Assembly (NCBI GenBank): GCA_037074765.1
Contig: JBAMDO010000073.1
Location: 62,001 to 126,000, forward strand
DNA: 64,000 nucleotides
Direction: 5' to 3'
Source: Mansonella perstans
Lineage: Eukaryota > Nematoda > Chromadorea > Rhabditida > Onchocercidae
Shown: positions 1 to 13,486 of the stretch, one piece after another
Layout of the letters: each line of letters starts with the position of its first letter
Numbering within the stretch: the first letter of the stretch is position 1
Notes under the pieces: generated by a model
Seen by the model: the letters and a program-made list of their open reading frames with translations, nothing else
Told to the model about the DNA's origin: nothing
Database searches by the model: none
Translations under genes and position numbers: made by a program

Positions 1-2734
1 GCTCATTCATCTGTTTTTATGTCACAGTGTTATATATATATACTTTGTCACAGTGTTATATATATATATACTTTCAACATTGATCAGCTATTATTGAAAA
101 GGAAGTGGAAATATAAAATGCGAAAGACATAGAGAAACTATTAAATAACTGAATTCATTGGAATGATTAATTAATCAATTTATGCTTTTTGCATGATATA
201 TGACTTTCTTTCTTTGATATTCACTTCCAATAATTTGCTGTAACAATCAAAGAGCTGGTAATGTGAAAAATGGTAAAATAAGCTCATCCAAGGACAGGTG
301 AAATGAACATATCGTAATATCTTACAATCCATTACTTATCAATTTACAAAGTGTTAAAAAGATTTTATCAAAAATTGAAACAAAATCATTTGCTTTGTGA
401 AAATGAATATTTCGATTTTTAATAAAAGTCCTGCATTTTGAGTTTTGATTAATCCTATTTTCTTTGATATAATGATTGCTTTGAATTTTGGATGAGGATT
501 TGATATTTTTTTTATTTATTATATCGACCATAATAACTAGAAAAAATCCCACTGCAGATATTGCTGTTACCAAATCAAATTAAATATCACTTTGTTTTTC
601 AGTATTTCGAAAGATTTTCCATTCTTTCATCGTAATTCATTTTTCTTCGGATTTCATTCACCACTATAAGAGAAGAATTAGCGGGAAGAAAAAACACTGA
701 GTGGTTGAGAAAAAGTTGATGTGATGTCTGATATCGTCCAAGAAGGAACCATTTTCAAAAGCTTCATATAACGGAAAAGAAACAAATTAATCAAAAAAAC
801 GAAAAATGAACGAAAAAATAATTTTTCTGCAACATTAATAGAAAAACTAACAGATTCGATAGAGCACTGATTTCCACTTCCGGCTTTCATGATGTTTCGA
901 GAACTGCACAATTAATTTTTTATACTATTTCTACCAATGATTCAAACGATCATGATGCTCAGAATTCTCCAATGCAGAGTAGCAAGAGAATACCTCATTA
1001 CTTTTTTTTTGATCAAACGATACAATATCATATTTGAAACAAAATAAGTGCATTGCTTACAATAAGCCTAATATATTCTTCGAGAAGTAGGAGTAGATAG
1101 AGTAAGCAAACTTCGAGAATTCCGATTGATCAAAACACAACATAATTCTGGAGTTGCGTATCATAGGAAAAAGAATGACTCAGCCAAGTAAGAATAATCA
1201 AAACTATGATAAAAATTAGCTTAGTGAATAAAGTTACAGTAATAATTAATAACTTCTATTCATACGAAATGTATGAAGTTAATAACAAGATCACAATACA
1301 ATCCGCTCTTTTCTCTTATTTGATTACACCAACTGATGAATGCAATTTACTCAATAATGACTGATTCCAATTCTTTGCTGAAAGTGCATATGACAAAGTG
1401 ACGGCTCTTACCGCCATTGATACGGTCGTATTCTGAAAGAGAAAAATCAACTTTTTTCTGTTTTTCTTTTATGAATAAAATTCACCTGATATGCCTTGAG
1501 CGAATGGAAAGTTTCAAAAAATTTAATCATAAGGATTTCTTGTCTGCAACAACAAATCATTTAAATTATTGATTTAAATTTTAATAAATGCTTGGAACAA
1601 TGGTCACTGATAATTCCTTTGGATGCAGAAGTGTTGGTAGGATCTATAATTTAATTAGTCACCTGGTTACGAAAACATTATAGAGTTCGTTCGGGAATTT
1701 TTCTAAAAAATAAATGAATAAGCGATTTTTTAGAATTTCATCTCTTCTTCCTTTTTCTAGATAATATGTTTTTACCACTAACACAAAGGTAATTAAATAA
1801 GCTAATTTAGTACTGATCTGAAAAATCATTCAGCTCCTTCACCCAAATAAAGAAGATTTTAGGAGCATTATTTCCAGGCCAGAGTGAGCTAAGCTTATTT
1901 GAAGCACGTAGTTAGAGTGCGACGGAAAAAATACCCACCGTATGAACTTTCTAGGACTTTTCGAAATGAAAATTGTGACTTTTTTGCAGCATTGGGAGTT
2001 TCCTAATTTGCTGGTATTCAAACAAAAAAAAAAAATGTTATCGGAATGAATAGATAGGATTTAAGATAGAAGCAATCAGATAGCTTATTTACTTTTCATT
2101 AATGTATGATCCTGTGAAAAAGAAGCAAAAAAAAGTTTCATCGAAAGCTGCCCATATTTTTATGTTGCCGTTATCAGACTAAACCATCAGAGCACATTTG
2201 CATGCGCAAATGATTTTTCTCAAAACGTCACATCTTGAACCAAAACGTTGTTTTTGTAGTGAAAATAAATAAATGTCGCAAAAGGGATCATTTTAAGTTA
2301 TTTTACCACCATTACATGTTATCTCATGATAATTTGCACTCTTACTGGGAGACCGATTAAGAAACGGCCAAAAGATGCAAGCAGTTTCCAGAACAGCCGG
2401 TGTTGTTTGTAATCAAAAAAAGCAAAACAAAATGTGATGAATGCTGCTTGAATACTCTCGCATAAAATTTAAGAATAAAACTTTGCAAGACCACCAATAT
2501 CAGAGGTATGGCTATCATATCTGAATTATCGGTGTATTTAGCGGTAGTTTGGCTTACACTTCACAAGATAAATATTTGTCTTGTCTTTACTTATTGCAAC
2601 CCAAAAATGCTTTACTATAAAGTGATAAAATAAATTTATTCGTTCTACCCGTTTTTAAATAACAAATCAATTAGCTGAATTACAGTTTTCATTTCTACTG
2701 CTTGATTGAAATCTCATTTCTCGTAAATTTCATA
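1..2734 (+). other. Gene-poor stretch at the left edge
   Basis: Positions 22-75 are a two-copy tandem of TGTCACAGTG plus a TA run. No gene is supported. A 21-base possible microexon lies at 1412-1432 on the minus strand (see findings). Confidence 0.4.
22..75. repeat. Two-copy tandem repeat with TA run
   Basis: TGTCACAGTG followed by an alternating TA run occurs twice in direct succession. Confidence 0.7.
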
Positions 2735-2896
2735 GTTTTACTGCGGAATGCCATAGCTCATGCTATCATGCAACATTTGAAGGGGCTATCATTGCGATCT
2801 GTTAAACAAGCTGCCTGTTCGATCTCGGCGCGATACGATTTGTTCGATGATTGCGTGATCCGATACTACTCACTTTCAAAAAACAGAAAGAAATAA
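2735..2896 (+). CDS. Candidate terminal exon of an unrecognised gene
   Basis: An acceptor (TCGTAAATTTCATAG) is followed by 54 codons to TAA, more GC-rich than the surroundings. It reads LLRNAIAHAIMQHLKGLSLR, later SISARYDLFDDCVIRYYSL. The composition is that of a helical protein with a basic end (KNRKK). I do not recognise a family and found no upstream exon. It needs two bases from a preceding exon. Confidence 0.35.
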   Translation, partial: VLLRNAIAHAIMQHLKGLSLRSVKQAACSISARYDLFDDCVIRYYSLSKNRKK

Positions 2897-3758
2897 AAGC
2901 TATTGTAACACTTCGCAAAACAGAAAAAAATGAAATTTAAGAATTCATTTATTTATAACATTTCGAAAAGATTATTGAATGTGACATATACATATATATT
3001 GTAACATGAAAATATATTCACATCACAACTTTTACACGCAATGAAAGTTTTACTCTTTCTTTACAAAAAACATGAGCTAATTTTCAGACACGAATGGACA
3101 ATGGGAATTTAGAATTTACTTCGAAAAATCTATTAGTTAAATTAATTAAAAGTAACTTTCAAACCCAGGGAATAATTAGGCCCCAATTTTTTCCCCCTTT
3201 TTTTTCACTGATCAATTTTTTCACATTTTAGTAAATCTCACTGATACTATTTTGGAAAATTCTTTAAAGTTTGATAAATATGAAAATATTTAGAAAATAT
3301 AAAATAAAAAGCGGAACTGATTATTAGAAAATAATAAAAAAGCGAAAGCGGAACGGAACTGATAGTTTCATACTCCTGCTAATTGTTTATGAGGTAAATA
3401 TCTTCCAAAAACAACAGCAATGGGGCTAATTATATGCCAATTATACGACATTGGCAAGTCATCTTCGCCCTCGCATTTCTTCTCTTTTTCAGTATTCCCC
3501 AAAACAAACGAAATAGCAAATACGCGCGAAAAAAAATCAATTTATTAAAAAAGCAATGCATTTAATTGTATTCTCATAAATAAAATCATTTATTCGAGCA
3601 TCATTTCAAATATGCCTGCTTCAAACGAATTGAAATTGAAACTAAAGAACTAAATTACAGTACAAGATTTCTCTCGAGAAATTTCCAGAATTCCCAACAT
3701 TTTTTTTACAATGCCATATCTCTTTACTTGCACTGTTTTGTTCATGGAAAATGTCCAC

Positions 3759-3783
3759 ATATTAAGCTACTTTAGCTTAATAT
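3759..3783. repeat. Perfect 10-bp inverted repeat
   Basis: ATATTAAGCT, a 5-base loop, then AGCTTAATAT. It lies about 40 bases upstream of the exon-like segment at 3821. Confidence 0.6.
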
Positions 3784-3820
3784 ACTAAGCTGTTAAGCTA
3801 CTTACAACCTACTTTCGCAG

Positions 3821-3869
3821 ATCATGAGCCGCAATAAGGCACTCATCGAAAATCTTGCTCGAGCTATCG
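3821..3869 (+). CDS. Candidate first exon of an unrecognised gene
   Basis: A strong acceptor (CTACTTTCGCAG) is followed by ATC and then ATG; the open frame reads MSRNKALIENLARAI and ends at a GTAAAT donor. Only one frame is open. The ATG three bases after the acceptor would suit trans-splicing. One base is left over for the next exon. Confidence 0.35.
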
Positions 3870-4701
3870 GTAAATTCTGATACTTGTGCAGTACTTGAAT
3901 AATATTTGTCATGCATTATTTTCTGCACCTAAGTTGCAAAATAAATTTGCGAAGCACTTTTTAGCTTTAATAGAAACCACGCCTCACTTTTCCGACAATT
4001 AGTAAATTCAGTGAAACTATACAGAGATATGAAATCATATAACATAATATTACATCAGCAGCCTCGACAATGATCTTCAAGTTAATAAACATGGAAATTC
4101 ATTCCTTGCATAATCATTTGACAAGCTATATAATAAGCTTTTGTATACGGTTTATAGCAGAATTAATTAAGTGGTCCGCTTAAATTTTAATTAGCATAGG
4201 TAATTGTTACGTTACACGACATCACTTTTGACAAATTCTTTTTGCTAGGAAGATTTTGAGTAGCCAAATCGGTTACTAAGTAATTTATTAAAGATATTTA
4301 GTTAATCAATGATTACTGATTTGCTAGTCCAACTAAAACGTTTAATTTCAACTCAAAACAACTGCTAAAATAAATAACTTGAGACTACCACTATATGGAA
4401 TATATTTAGGTATATAGGGATTTGGATTATTCCTGTCATCATGTGATATAGACTGAATCAGATTGAAAGTAAGCGCTATAGGAATCCAAAACAAAATTGT
4501 TTTCCATCGTTGAAATGAATTGTTGATTCATATTTTTTAACATGAATAAATTGCCGATTCAACTTTTAATGAAAGTAAACTCATTATTCGTTATTGAATG
4601 AAAGTTTGCGGACAATAAATGACAGTTTTTTTCAAAATGGTGAATCAGCGGTTTGTTTTTTTATGAATACTTAATGCATGGGAAATCATTACTTAATGCA
4701 G

Positions 4702-4765
4702 GAAGGAAAATTAACATTTCGAGATTTTTTGTTGGATCCAAATTATTTTTGGCGAGCCGAGAAAG
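4702..4765 (+). CDS. Candidate internal exon
   Basis: Acceptor AATGCAG, 64 bases, donor GTAATG. One frame reads EGKLTFRDFLLDPNYFWRAE; another open frame joins the exon at 3821-3869 in phase (RKINISRFFVGSKLFLASRE). I cannot decide which is used. Family unknown. Confidence 0.3.
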
Positions 4766-4774
4766 GTAATGAAT

Positions 4775-4850
4775 GATTTCAATGCACTCATCGTGGAGAA
4801 TTTTCAGTGATTGATTTCAATGCACCCATCATGGAGAATTTGCAATGAAA
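4775..4850. repeat. Tandem duplication, 38-bp unit
   Basis: Two copies of a 38-bp unit beginning GATTTCAATGCAC, differing at a few positions, directly 3' of the exon-like segment at 4702-4765. Confidence 0.7.
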
Positions 4851-6381
4851 AGAAGAAAACATTGGCGTTAAGGCGATTCAACTTGTTAATTGATAAAGAA
4901 AAAACATTTGCACATTAATCAAAATCAGCTGAGTGTAAATTTTGAAACATATAGCCACAACGACTTCTTTTGCATTGCTTGTCAAGCTTGTCTAATTTTC
5001 ATTTTCTGGCCAATGTTATTTTTTGAGGAATTCAGTTTCTTGTTCATAGCAAATTAATAATAAACTAACTTTCAGAATGGCATAGAATGCAATATTTCCA
5101 GAAGTAAACATGCTTAAGAACAACCCAATAAATGCATCTGTAGAATCAAAATCATGCAGCACTTTAGCAGCAGCATTTTAAAACACAAAAATTATTTGTT
5201 GAGAAGCCAATGAACTAATGAAAACAAAATAAAGCTAATAGCGAACATGAATTAATTTACTCCTTTCACTGATAATGATTGATGGAATACTCAGAGGTTC
5301 AAACAAAAGATTCATCTAATTTGAAATGACCGGGAATTTTATTCGGTTAATTGTTGAAGACACAGATAAATAGTCGAAAAATTTGAGCAAATTTGAGAAC
5401 GCAAATGGAGTATCAAAAAATTTAATGATGAAAGCCATGAGTAGACCAGTCAACAACCGCAATTCTTATGGATAACAAGAAGCGCAATCGGAAGAAATAG
5501 CTTTCGACAGTATATACCCCTTAAATATTTTTTTAATTTTTTAAATTAGACCACATTTAATCATTTTATCAATTTGCTATCCAGTTCAGTTATCTAACTA
5601 TTATCAATGCTGACAGTTTCTTGATATTTTACAGTGACCGGAACTTTCATAATACGTGACACTAAAATGGAACGCAAGTGTCACACATTGAACATACTTA
5701 CTTGCACGAACCTAAATTTATGAAAAATTTTTGGCAGAGATCTGAAGCTTTCAATTCCAGTTCCATGATTTCAAAAAATTGAAAAAGAAGTGACAGAGAA
5801 GATGAATGTAATCATGCTTTAAACAATATGTGTTAAAGATTTTATATTTATTAAGAGTAATATTGCTAAGTGCTACATAACAAGTGAATATTTATCAAGG
5901 CCTACTTCTTGCTCCTTCTCCTAACTTCAAATGCGCCTAAATAATTTCATCCTTTTCATCCAAAAATTTAGGATATTCTTAGTATACAAGCTTTTGTTCA
6001 AAAAAGAGCTGGAACTAAATGTGATACAAGACGGAGGAATTCGATCTATGTATCAAAGAAACCATAAGTGATTGGTAAAAATTCCTTTCAGTTTCGGAAA
6101 AAAGCTATTCATAGCAAAAAAATTGCTATTCATCGGAATAAAATGAAAAAAACTTAGGCTTTTGAAAAAAGAGCAAATTTGCCCTCATTTTTTCTAGAAT
6201 AATTACAAATCAACAAATATTAATAGAAATTTTTGCTTGAAACAAAAGACGTACTATCAAGAGTTTCAAACAATCGATAGCAACATCGGTGAGTCGCACG
6301 GCGATTCTGTCCTTTAAGCATCAAAAATTTAATATCCCGATGAAAGCTTCAGTTTATTATTGTTAAGACGAAAGAAACTTA

Positions 6382-6461
6382 GCATTTTGAAGATTGAACA
6401 TAAAAAATAGGAAATTCAGATTAATGTTGCAGTCGCTCTACCAGATGACTAAGATATCCGC
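6382..6461 (-). pseudogene. Decayed tRNA-Lys-like sequence
   Basis: Read on the minus strand, it resembles a tRNA-Lys: a GCGGATA start, a D-arm/A-box-like TTAGTC followed by TGGTAGAGCG, TTAATCTGA at the 3' side of the anticodon arm, and a B-box-like TGTTCAATCTTC. Stems are largely lost and the A-box is stretched, so it is probably a pseudogene or the head of an old SINE. Confidence 0.4.
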
Positions 6462-7600
6462 ATGGATATGTTCATTATCTAGGTTAAGAAATTGACCATT
6501 GTGAAAAGCACCGATATTCTAATATAAAAGATAGGCAGACAGCGAAGCACGGAGAAATAATTCCATAAAAAAGTTTGAGTTATTCGATCTGCAAGAAAAA
6601 AACTGCGCCAACTATATGAGGCAGTATGAAATTATCAGCAATAAATCCCTAGTATTATTTTGCTCCCAAAGAATAAATAATAACAAAAACGAGACAAAAT
6701 TAATATTAAGAATTTTTATTAGGAAAGCACTCCGTATCTTTTCTCAATAATTATTGCTTTTTTCCAATTCTTTAGGCTACGATGAAATTTTCTCTTCAAA
6801 GTGAATGATATTTATCATAATGATTTACGATTGAAAAACAACTGAAACATTTAGGATTAGTTGATTATTCACTATGGCTTTGCGAGCAAAGATCTGGAGA
6901 AGCTTGAATTTTTTTATTAAAACGCAATGCGCGCAGATTCTTTACTCTGAGATTCATATTCTTTGGATTGTAATAGCAAGTCTCAGTTTGTAGATTTTGA
7001 TTAGTGTATCGTAAATAGAAAACATTAAGGGATTAAACGAGCTCCGGTTTGGAGTTAAAGTTGTCCTTCTTCTTAGAACTGTTTTCTCCTAGCTCGAAGT
7101 TTAACGAGTCCATCCTAGCCATGAATACATTTTGTCTAACCGTTCAGTTGAGACTTATCATGTTTACGAAAGGCAAACTATCATCAGCCATACTCATAAT
7201 CTTACAAGGAAACGTAAACTCTTTTCTCACGATAATATTCTAATAAATGTGTTAATAATAATACTATGTCAGAATGTGGAATTAAAATAAAGTACGTCGA
7301 GCAATTATTAAGAACTAAATCTAACAAAAACCGTCACAACGTAGTTCAATTAATGAATTCATATTTTCGTCCTTTAATGGAGGAAAAGTTAAAAAGGATC
7401 AAAGCAAGCGTTTATAAGAACACAGCTTTGATCACAACGAGAAATATGAAGAGAAAGTGGATATTTGCGTAATGAATTCCAAATCATTCGTTCAGATATA
7501 CTCATTTATACAAGCTTACATGAAAATTTGTTATTGAATGACAAATATTTCAAATTCCTATGCAATACGAATTGATGAAAACTTTTTTTCGAAATTACTA

Positions 7601-7710
7601 TGGACTCCAAAGATATTGTAACTCAGTAATGACTCCAAAGATATTGTAACTCAGTAATGACTCCAAAGATACTGTAATAATAATAATGACTCTAATATTG
7701 TAACTCATTG
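7601..7710. repeat. Tandem repeat, about 28-bp unit
   Basis: Three near-identical units of GACTCCAAAGATATTGTAAC type followed by a shortened, diverged fourth. Confidence 0.8.
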
Positions 7711-9914
7711 GTTATAAGGATTTTTTTCTTTTCGGAAATCTGGACTAAAATTTTAATTTTTCAATGAAGTTATATCGAAAAAGTGTATATTTCTACGTAA
7801 CAAAAGTATTTGTATGTGCTTGTCGACAATGCTTAGTTTTGTTCATCCAGTTGGTGGAAGTTTGTTGATGAAAAGATCTCTTGCATAATTTTGTTGATTC
7901 ATTTTTGTTATAGTTTTCTCACTTAAAAATTAATACTTTTCGTTCTTTTTTCTTTCTTGCATCCATCACATGTCCAACAATCATGTAAATGGCTTGATTA
8001 TCCATCAGAGAGGATTTAAGGAAATACAACACAATAATATCTTAACAGAAGGAAGGAAGAGAGAAGCGCTTATTCTAAATGATAATTTCAAGAGTATAAT
8101 GGAATTCAAGCCATATGCCATGCCTTCAAGATATGCTTTGAATTTTTTATGTAATAAATGAAATAAATATAATTTTGAGAGAAATACGACACCACATATA
8201 TCCACATGTACACACGAAAAATCATTCAATTCCTTGCAAAATTGCTTATTTCTTGTCTTATTTACAAATTCATGAAATTTAAACGAATGCTTCCTTGAAG
8301 TTGCTTTAAATTCACTCTCAAAAAATTTTCCTGCAAGGACAAAGATAAACGATAGGATGAATGGCTTTGTAAACATTATAAGTAAACAAACAGAAAAACT
8401 ATTCTAATCAAAAAATAAATAAAAATAATAACTCAAAACTAAAATAATTCAAAGATTCAACAATATAATAAAACCCAGCACCACTTAATTTTAACATAAC
8501 TACATTCTTGTAAATACCTCAACATGTATCTTAGGTAAAATTATATATGCTAAAAATAAGCAGGAAAGATAAAGACTTTTTTTTTCAAATATTTTCATCT
8601 GTGATATTGCTTACGGAACATTAGTAGTAGTGAGATCAATGCCAGTCGACGTAACTCATTAACTTTTCAAATCAAATAATTAAAATGGTTAATAAAAATA
8701 TGGTGAAATGAAACAACATTGTTAACAAACATAAAATTTTCGATGAAGTATACTAGTAGACTTTACATGAGTTTTCAATTAAATACCACTTCCAACTGTC
8801 TTCTTCATTTCCCTGCTTCATTTGTTGCTAATAATTAAATAATAGAAGGATTTAAGAGATATGAGCAAAAGGAATAGCAAGAAGACATTTGCAAAGAGCT
8901 AAGTTATCAAAATCGAATTTCCTAAGAATATCCATAAATTTATACTTTTCTACGAGAATTCTTGAACGCTGAAATAAATCTTTTAGCAGCTCATAAATTT
9001 TGTTACAACTTTTCAAGTCATCTTCTGGAACAAGTCTTCATGACAACTTCAATAAGTTATTGATTTAGGGTCCTCATTCTTTTAATAGCAATTCCTTATG
9101 AATAAATAGCTGAAAGTCTCTTATTAAAATACTGTTATAATGTGATTTTTACGATAATTTTAAAAATTTCAGCACGGAGGATGTTTGACAAATCATTAAT
9201 ATTTGACAAATCATTCTTTCACTTCAAATTGTTGGCAAAATGAATTTGAGTCATCAATTATTGCAGAAATATACAGGAAATGGTTATATTTTTTTTTTCA
9301 AGAGGAAATTACAGTCACCCTACTAATTATTTATTCACAATGTAAGGCTTAAGAAAAATTTTGAATATTTTTGAAAGCCACGTCGAGACAAGGAAATCTA
9401 GTTTAATTTTGACATCTAATCGAGATTAATTACAGCAGCTGAGCTGATCTTAAAGAACTATTCGTTTCCCCCGAAAGTGAAAAAGGCCGCTGACTAAGCT
9501 GCGGTCAATATCCAAAATGTTTGTCATCCTGAATTAATTCAAGCATAATCAGCTCTCTATCCAATATTTCTAACTTCATGAAATAATGTGAAAAATTTCA
9601 TATTACCTGTTTTCTTTGACGAACACTTATACGCACTGTATGCAAAAATAATTATTGCATGAATTAATTAATTTAATTTACAAATATATTTAAATTTTAC
9701 CTCATTTTATGTTTACATTTTGATGTTTATATATACGCTTTAATCTTATCACAATTTATGCTTGTCATAAGTCTGAATATTTTTCTCTATTTTTACGGTA
9801 ATATTATCTGTTATTGCTCCTCAATTCAGTTTTGTTTTGGCAGTAACTGGACATATGTTTAATTTGTGTTATGTGTAAATTAGAAATATATTTCAATTTA
9901 CATTTATTGAAATC

Positions 9915-9965
9915 TTTTTTAAAAAAATCTTAAAGTACAGTCCAAAAAAATCTTAAAGTACAGAT
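9915..9965. repeat. Two-copy tandem repeat
   Basis: AAAAAAATCTTAAAGTACAG occurs twice in direct succession. Confidence 0.7.
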
Positions 9966-10506
9966 GATTGAGGCATTTGTGTTGTGTCTATTAGTTTTGG
10001 AGAATGCCGACTGAGCTATTGACTTTTCGAATATGCTAGCTTGATAATTTTAAAAATGAATGAAGATCGTCTATATATTGTTGGCTTGCTATGAATAGCT
10101 GCAAATTAGATAAATCTTTCAGTAAGTTGGATAGGAATGTGACACATCAACAAAGCTTCAGCTCTAATTGGGTTTTCAATATCAGAGTCAATGCGATACA
10201 GGCCCAGTAGAGAAATTCAAATTTTGACACATTGAATTGGCACCTTTCAGTGATTTAAAAAAAAGAAATTTTTTAAAAATACTGTCGTAATTTCACTAAC
10301 TGATTAATTAATTTTGGTATACCTTTAGCAATCATACAGATTCAGCATGAATGACATGTTGCAGTATAGAAACTTTTTTGTTGCAGTATAGAATTCAATT
10401 GAATTTTTATTTCAAAAAATAATATATGCAAGCAATAAACAACTTTTGTTACTTTCACTCTTCTCTTTTGTTTCTCTTTTAATACAATTCATTTATATCC
10501 AAAGCA

Positions 10507-10667
10507 GAAAAAATCTCCGAGATGACATAAAATATGAGAAAGTGAAAAAATCCCTTTTAATGTCCGAAAATGAAATCTATGTGTGCATTTATTGCAAAAA
10601 GTCGGATCTTCCACAAGAAGTACCAGTCTATTGTGATTGCGGAAGTAGTGATAAGAAAGGAGCCTAA
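10507..10667 (+). CDS. Candidate terminal exon with a Cys-rich end
   Basis: After CAAAGCAG the frame stays open to TAA and ends VCIYCKKSDLP, then YCDCGSSDKKGA. The C-x2-C and C-x-C pairs suggest a small metal-binding knuckle. No upstream exon was joined with confidence and the family is unknown. Confidence 0.3.
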
Positions 10668-12256
10668 TATTGGCACTTTCATTTATCTAATCTAAGCAAA
10701 ATCCATACCTTATTTCAATCGAAAAATCATCAATATTTTTAATATTTTTTCATAAATTTTGCAAGTTTGATGAAAATGCTTCATGAAAACAAGCGTACTT
10801 CGAATAAAAGGCAAGTGACATTATACTTTCAATATTCTTAAAGTTAATATTCTTTAAGCTTTTGACGGAATTAAGCGTGAAAATCCAGTTATAGCAAGGA
10901 TTAACAAGAATCTTCTAGCAGGAACGCAAGGTCACAAAAAGATGTGAAACGATTGCTGGTAGATCGCAATATCCAGAGATCGAGTGGAAATTTTTAAAAT
11001 ATATAGTATGATACAAAGGGGGTAAGTAAAAGCATGAAAAACTACTGGAGGAGAAAAAGAAAGGGCAGAAGCAGATGAAGGCAGTTTTGGAATAGTTAAC
11101 AAAGATTTGGAACAACATTATCAAACGAGAAACTGGAATTCGATTATATACATAGTTCTGTCATTTGCAATAATGACTTTACTTTCATTCATTTGTTTTT
11201 CGGAAGTATTCTTTCATCTGAGCAATGATATCTATTTATAGACTAAGATGGACCTCGCGTACGACTGAATCACAGCAGATCGAAATTATACTTTGAAGTT
11301 ATCACGGTTCGCCATACACTTAGTGAAAAGTAAATAGAGAACTTAAAATTCTGTAAGTTCGGTTTAGATATAACTGTCCTATATCTTATGATCTGCATTT
11401 GTAATATCATGCCACAACAAATTTTGTAAACCGATCAAGAAATCTAAAAAAGTAGTCTTCTCCAACTTAAATGAAAAATTTTTTTTCCTTCTTTTCCTGC
11501 AATTTCCGTGAGGAAGTGAATTCAAAATTATGAGTAATTTGAATAGAATTCATAAAAGTAACATGCAGCTGTTGAATCTCTCAAAAACATGATTTTTAAA
11601 CTATAACACAAATATCAGACTCTTTTTAACTGAGATCTAATTTTTTGAAACAATACAATAGTTGCAGTATGCAGAAATGTGCCAGAAAAGAAGTAAATTG
11701 GACTGTCTTTATCCACCTGCACTAAATTCCAAAAATTGTAAATGTTCTTAAACATTTATGCGACAAACTTTTGTGTCATAATTTTCAATTTATAAAAAGT
11801 TCTGACTCATTCCAATTTATAAAATGTTCCGGTCACATCAATGCATCCAATTATTGGATAATCTCTTGTTTTCCTGAAATCTTACAACTAGCTTTTTTCT
11901 TTTGTACCCAGGTATAAACAATTTTCATTTAGAGTTGTTTGTTTATAGATTCATCTCTTACTGTTGCATGCGCAACTTGCGCATAATATTCCTCTTTGCT
12001 TTAAAAATCTTTATTACTAAGCTTTCAATAGCCGCCATTTTGTTTCTGACAGATATCTCTGTAGTGGACCTAAGTGGAAATTGTACTCTACTTGATTATA
12101 ACTCAAAGTAAAACTGAGGAATACAAAAAATACTGCTATTCCAACTTTTTCCGATGCTTACCGCTGAAGAACTGTAAAACTATTTTGGAACTTCATACAC
12201 CACTTGCTAGAATCAAAAATTTCTAGTTGTTAAAGTAGGAGTTCAAAGAAAGGGCA

Positions 12257-12282
12257 AATGTAAGCATCATTCTGCTTACATT
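12257..12282. repeat. Perfect 10-bp inverted repeat
   Basis: AATGTAAGCA, a 6-base loop, TGCTTACATT; a small hairpin in a gene-poor region. Confidence 0.6.
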
Positions 12283-13458
12283 CGCTCACATTTATTTCAT
12301 TTAATAAAACTAAATTTTTAAATGCAGAACTGATCTTTTTAAATTAAAAAAACTTTCTTGAAGTAAAATTACTCCATTGTACTCTTTTTCCAAAACAAGG
12401 GGATTGTAAAATGCAAGCGAAGAACAGAGAAATTGGATTTTATTATATTAGTGAAATCTTGAAAAAAAAGATAATTATTAGCATAAATCATCAGTAATTG
12501 CGGTTTCATATTAGCTGACTGACTATTCCTTTCAATCAGATTTAATTACAAAACATCTGCGTATGTCAATTGATTCCTTTCCAAAAACATTTCTAACATT
12601 TATATCAAAAGCCAAATCTTACTTACAGTAATTGTTAGAAGCAATTCAAGATTTATTTTTTACAATCAATCCATTCATTAATGTATTTTCACTCATTTGT
12701 TTAATTGTTTATTTTCTCTTCCTTATTCATTATTTATCTCTCTTTTTCTTGACCCTTCAAATAAATTTATCATAATTTTATTTTTTTCCGATTCAGTTGT
12801 ATCACGAAGAATCATGAAGCCTGCTGGCCGGTGCAATGCTCCAAACTAAAATGTTGTTTGTCAATTTAAAGTACATAATATTTCCGGTCACTTTGATCTT
12901 CGCCTTCCTTTATTTCTTCTTTTTCTGTTTTCTATTTATCAATGCAAACTATTTTATACAAAATGTCGCATACTTTTCTATTTTAGCTGTTACTTATTTA
13001 ACAAAGTCTCCATTTGTTTATCGCTTTATTTAACTAAAATACAGTTGGCATTATGAAAATTTTTGCAAATTTCATACTTTGTGACGGAACTATACCCGTA
13101 TTTGTTTTTCATTACCAATCAAAATAGGATATTAAGTAAGACAAAAAAAAAAAAAAAAAATGAAGGAATAGCTTCATTACGGCTATAGTTATAAGGAAAA
13201 AAGGTAGCTGAAAAGTTTGAACCAACTTTTGAACTGTTGATTTCATCTGTGTTCGGTAGTTTCTGAAGAAAGAAATATCATCCGATAGCTATCTTTTCTT
13301 GATCACCAACCTAAGAAGGGATAATCCAACACCAAATATTGATTGCTACAATTTGCTGATGCTCAAAGCTATACACTACGTTTTATTACTAATTTGTATG
13401 GAATAAATCCTTCTGCTTAAAGTAAAAAAAAGAGAGAAAATACGAATCGCTTTAGATT

Positions 13459-13464
13459 TTTATT
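13459..13464 (-). terminator. Polyadenylation signal of the DM gene
   Basis: AATAAA on the minus strand, about 23 bases past the stop codon of the DM-domain gene. It supports 13487 as the true 3' end of the coding region. Confidence 0.5.
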
Positions 13465-13486
13465 TTCTTATAAAGAAAAGTCAGAA

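Larger units (their letters stand above)
5100..10490 (+). other. Gene-poor stretch with weak exon-like segments
   Basis: Weak exon candidates lie at 5076-5103 and about 6244-6288 (plus strand; the latter reads NFCLKQKTYYQEFQTIDSNI and ends at GTGAGT). The stretch also holds a tRNA-like remnant (6382-6461) and a tandem repeat (7601-7710). Open frames at 7049-7472 and 8005-8376 lack splice or start context and are not called as genes. Confidence 0.35.

Noticed and set aside
7049..7472. Two plus-strand frames (64 and 68 codons)
   Set aside because: No splice sites, no recognisable domain, and lengths common by chance here.
7601..7710. CRISPR-like array
   Set aside because: The units are directly adjacent without unique spacers; it is an ordinary tandem repeat in a eukaryotic genome.
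8005..8376. 123-codon minus-strand frame with a hydrophobic start
   Set aside because: About one frame this long is expected by chance at this base composition. There is no acceptor or polyA signal near it, and its second half reads like random AT-rich translation.
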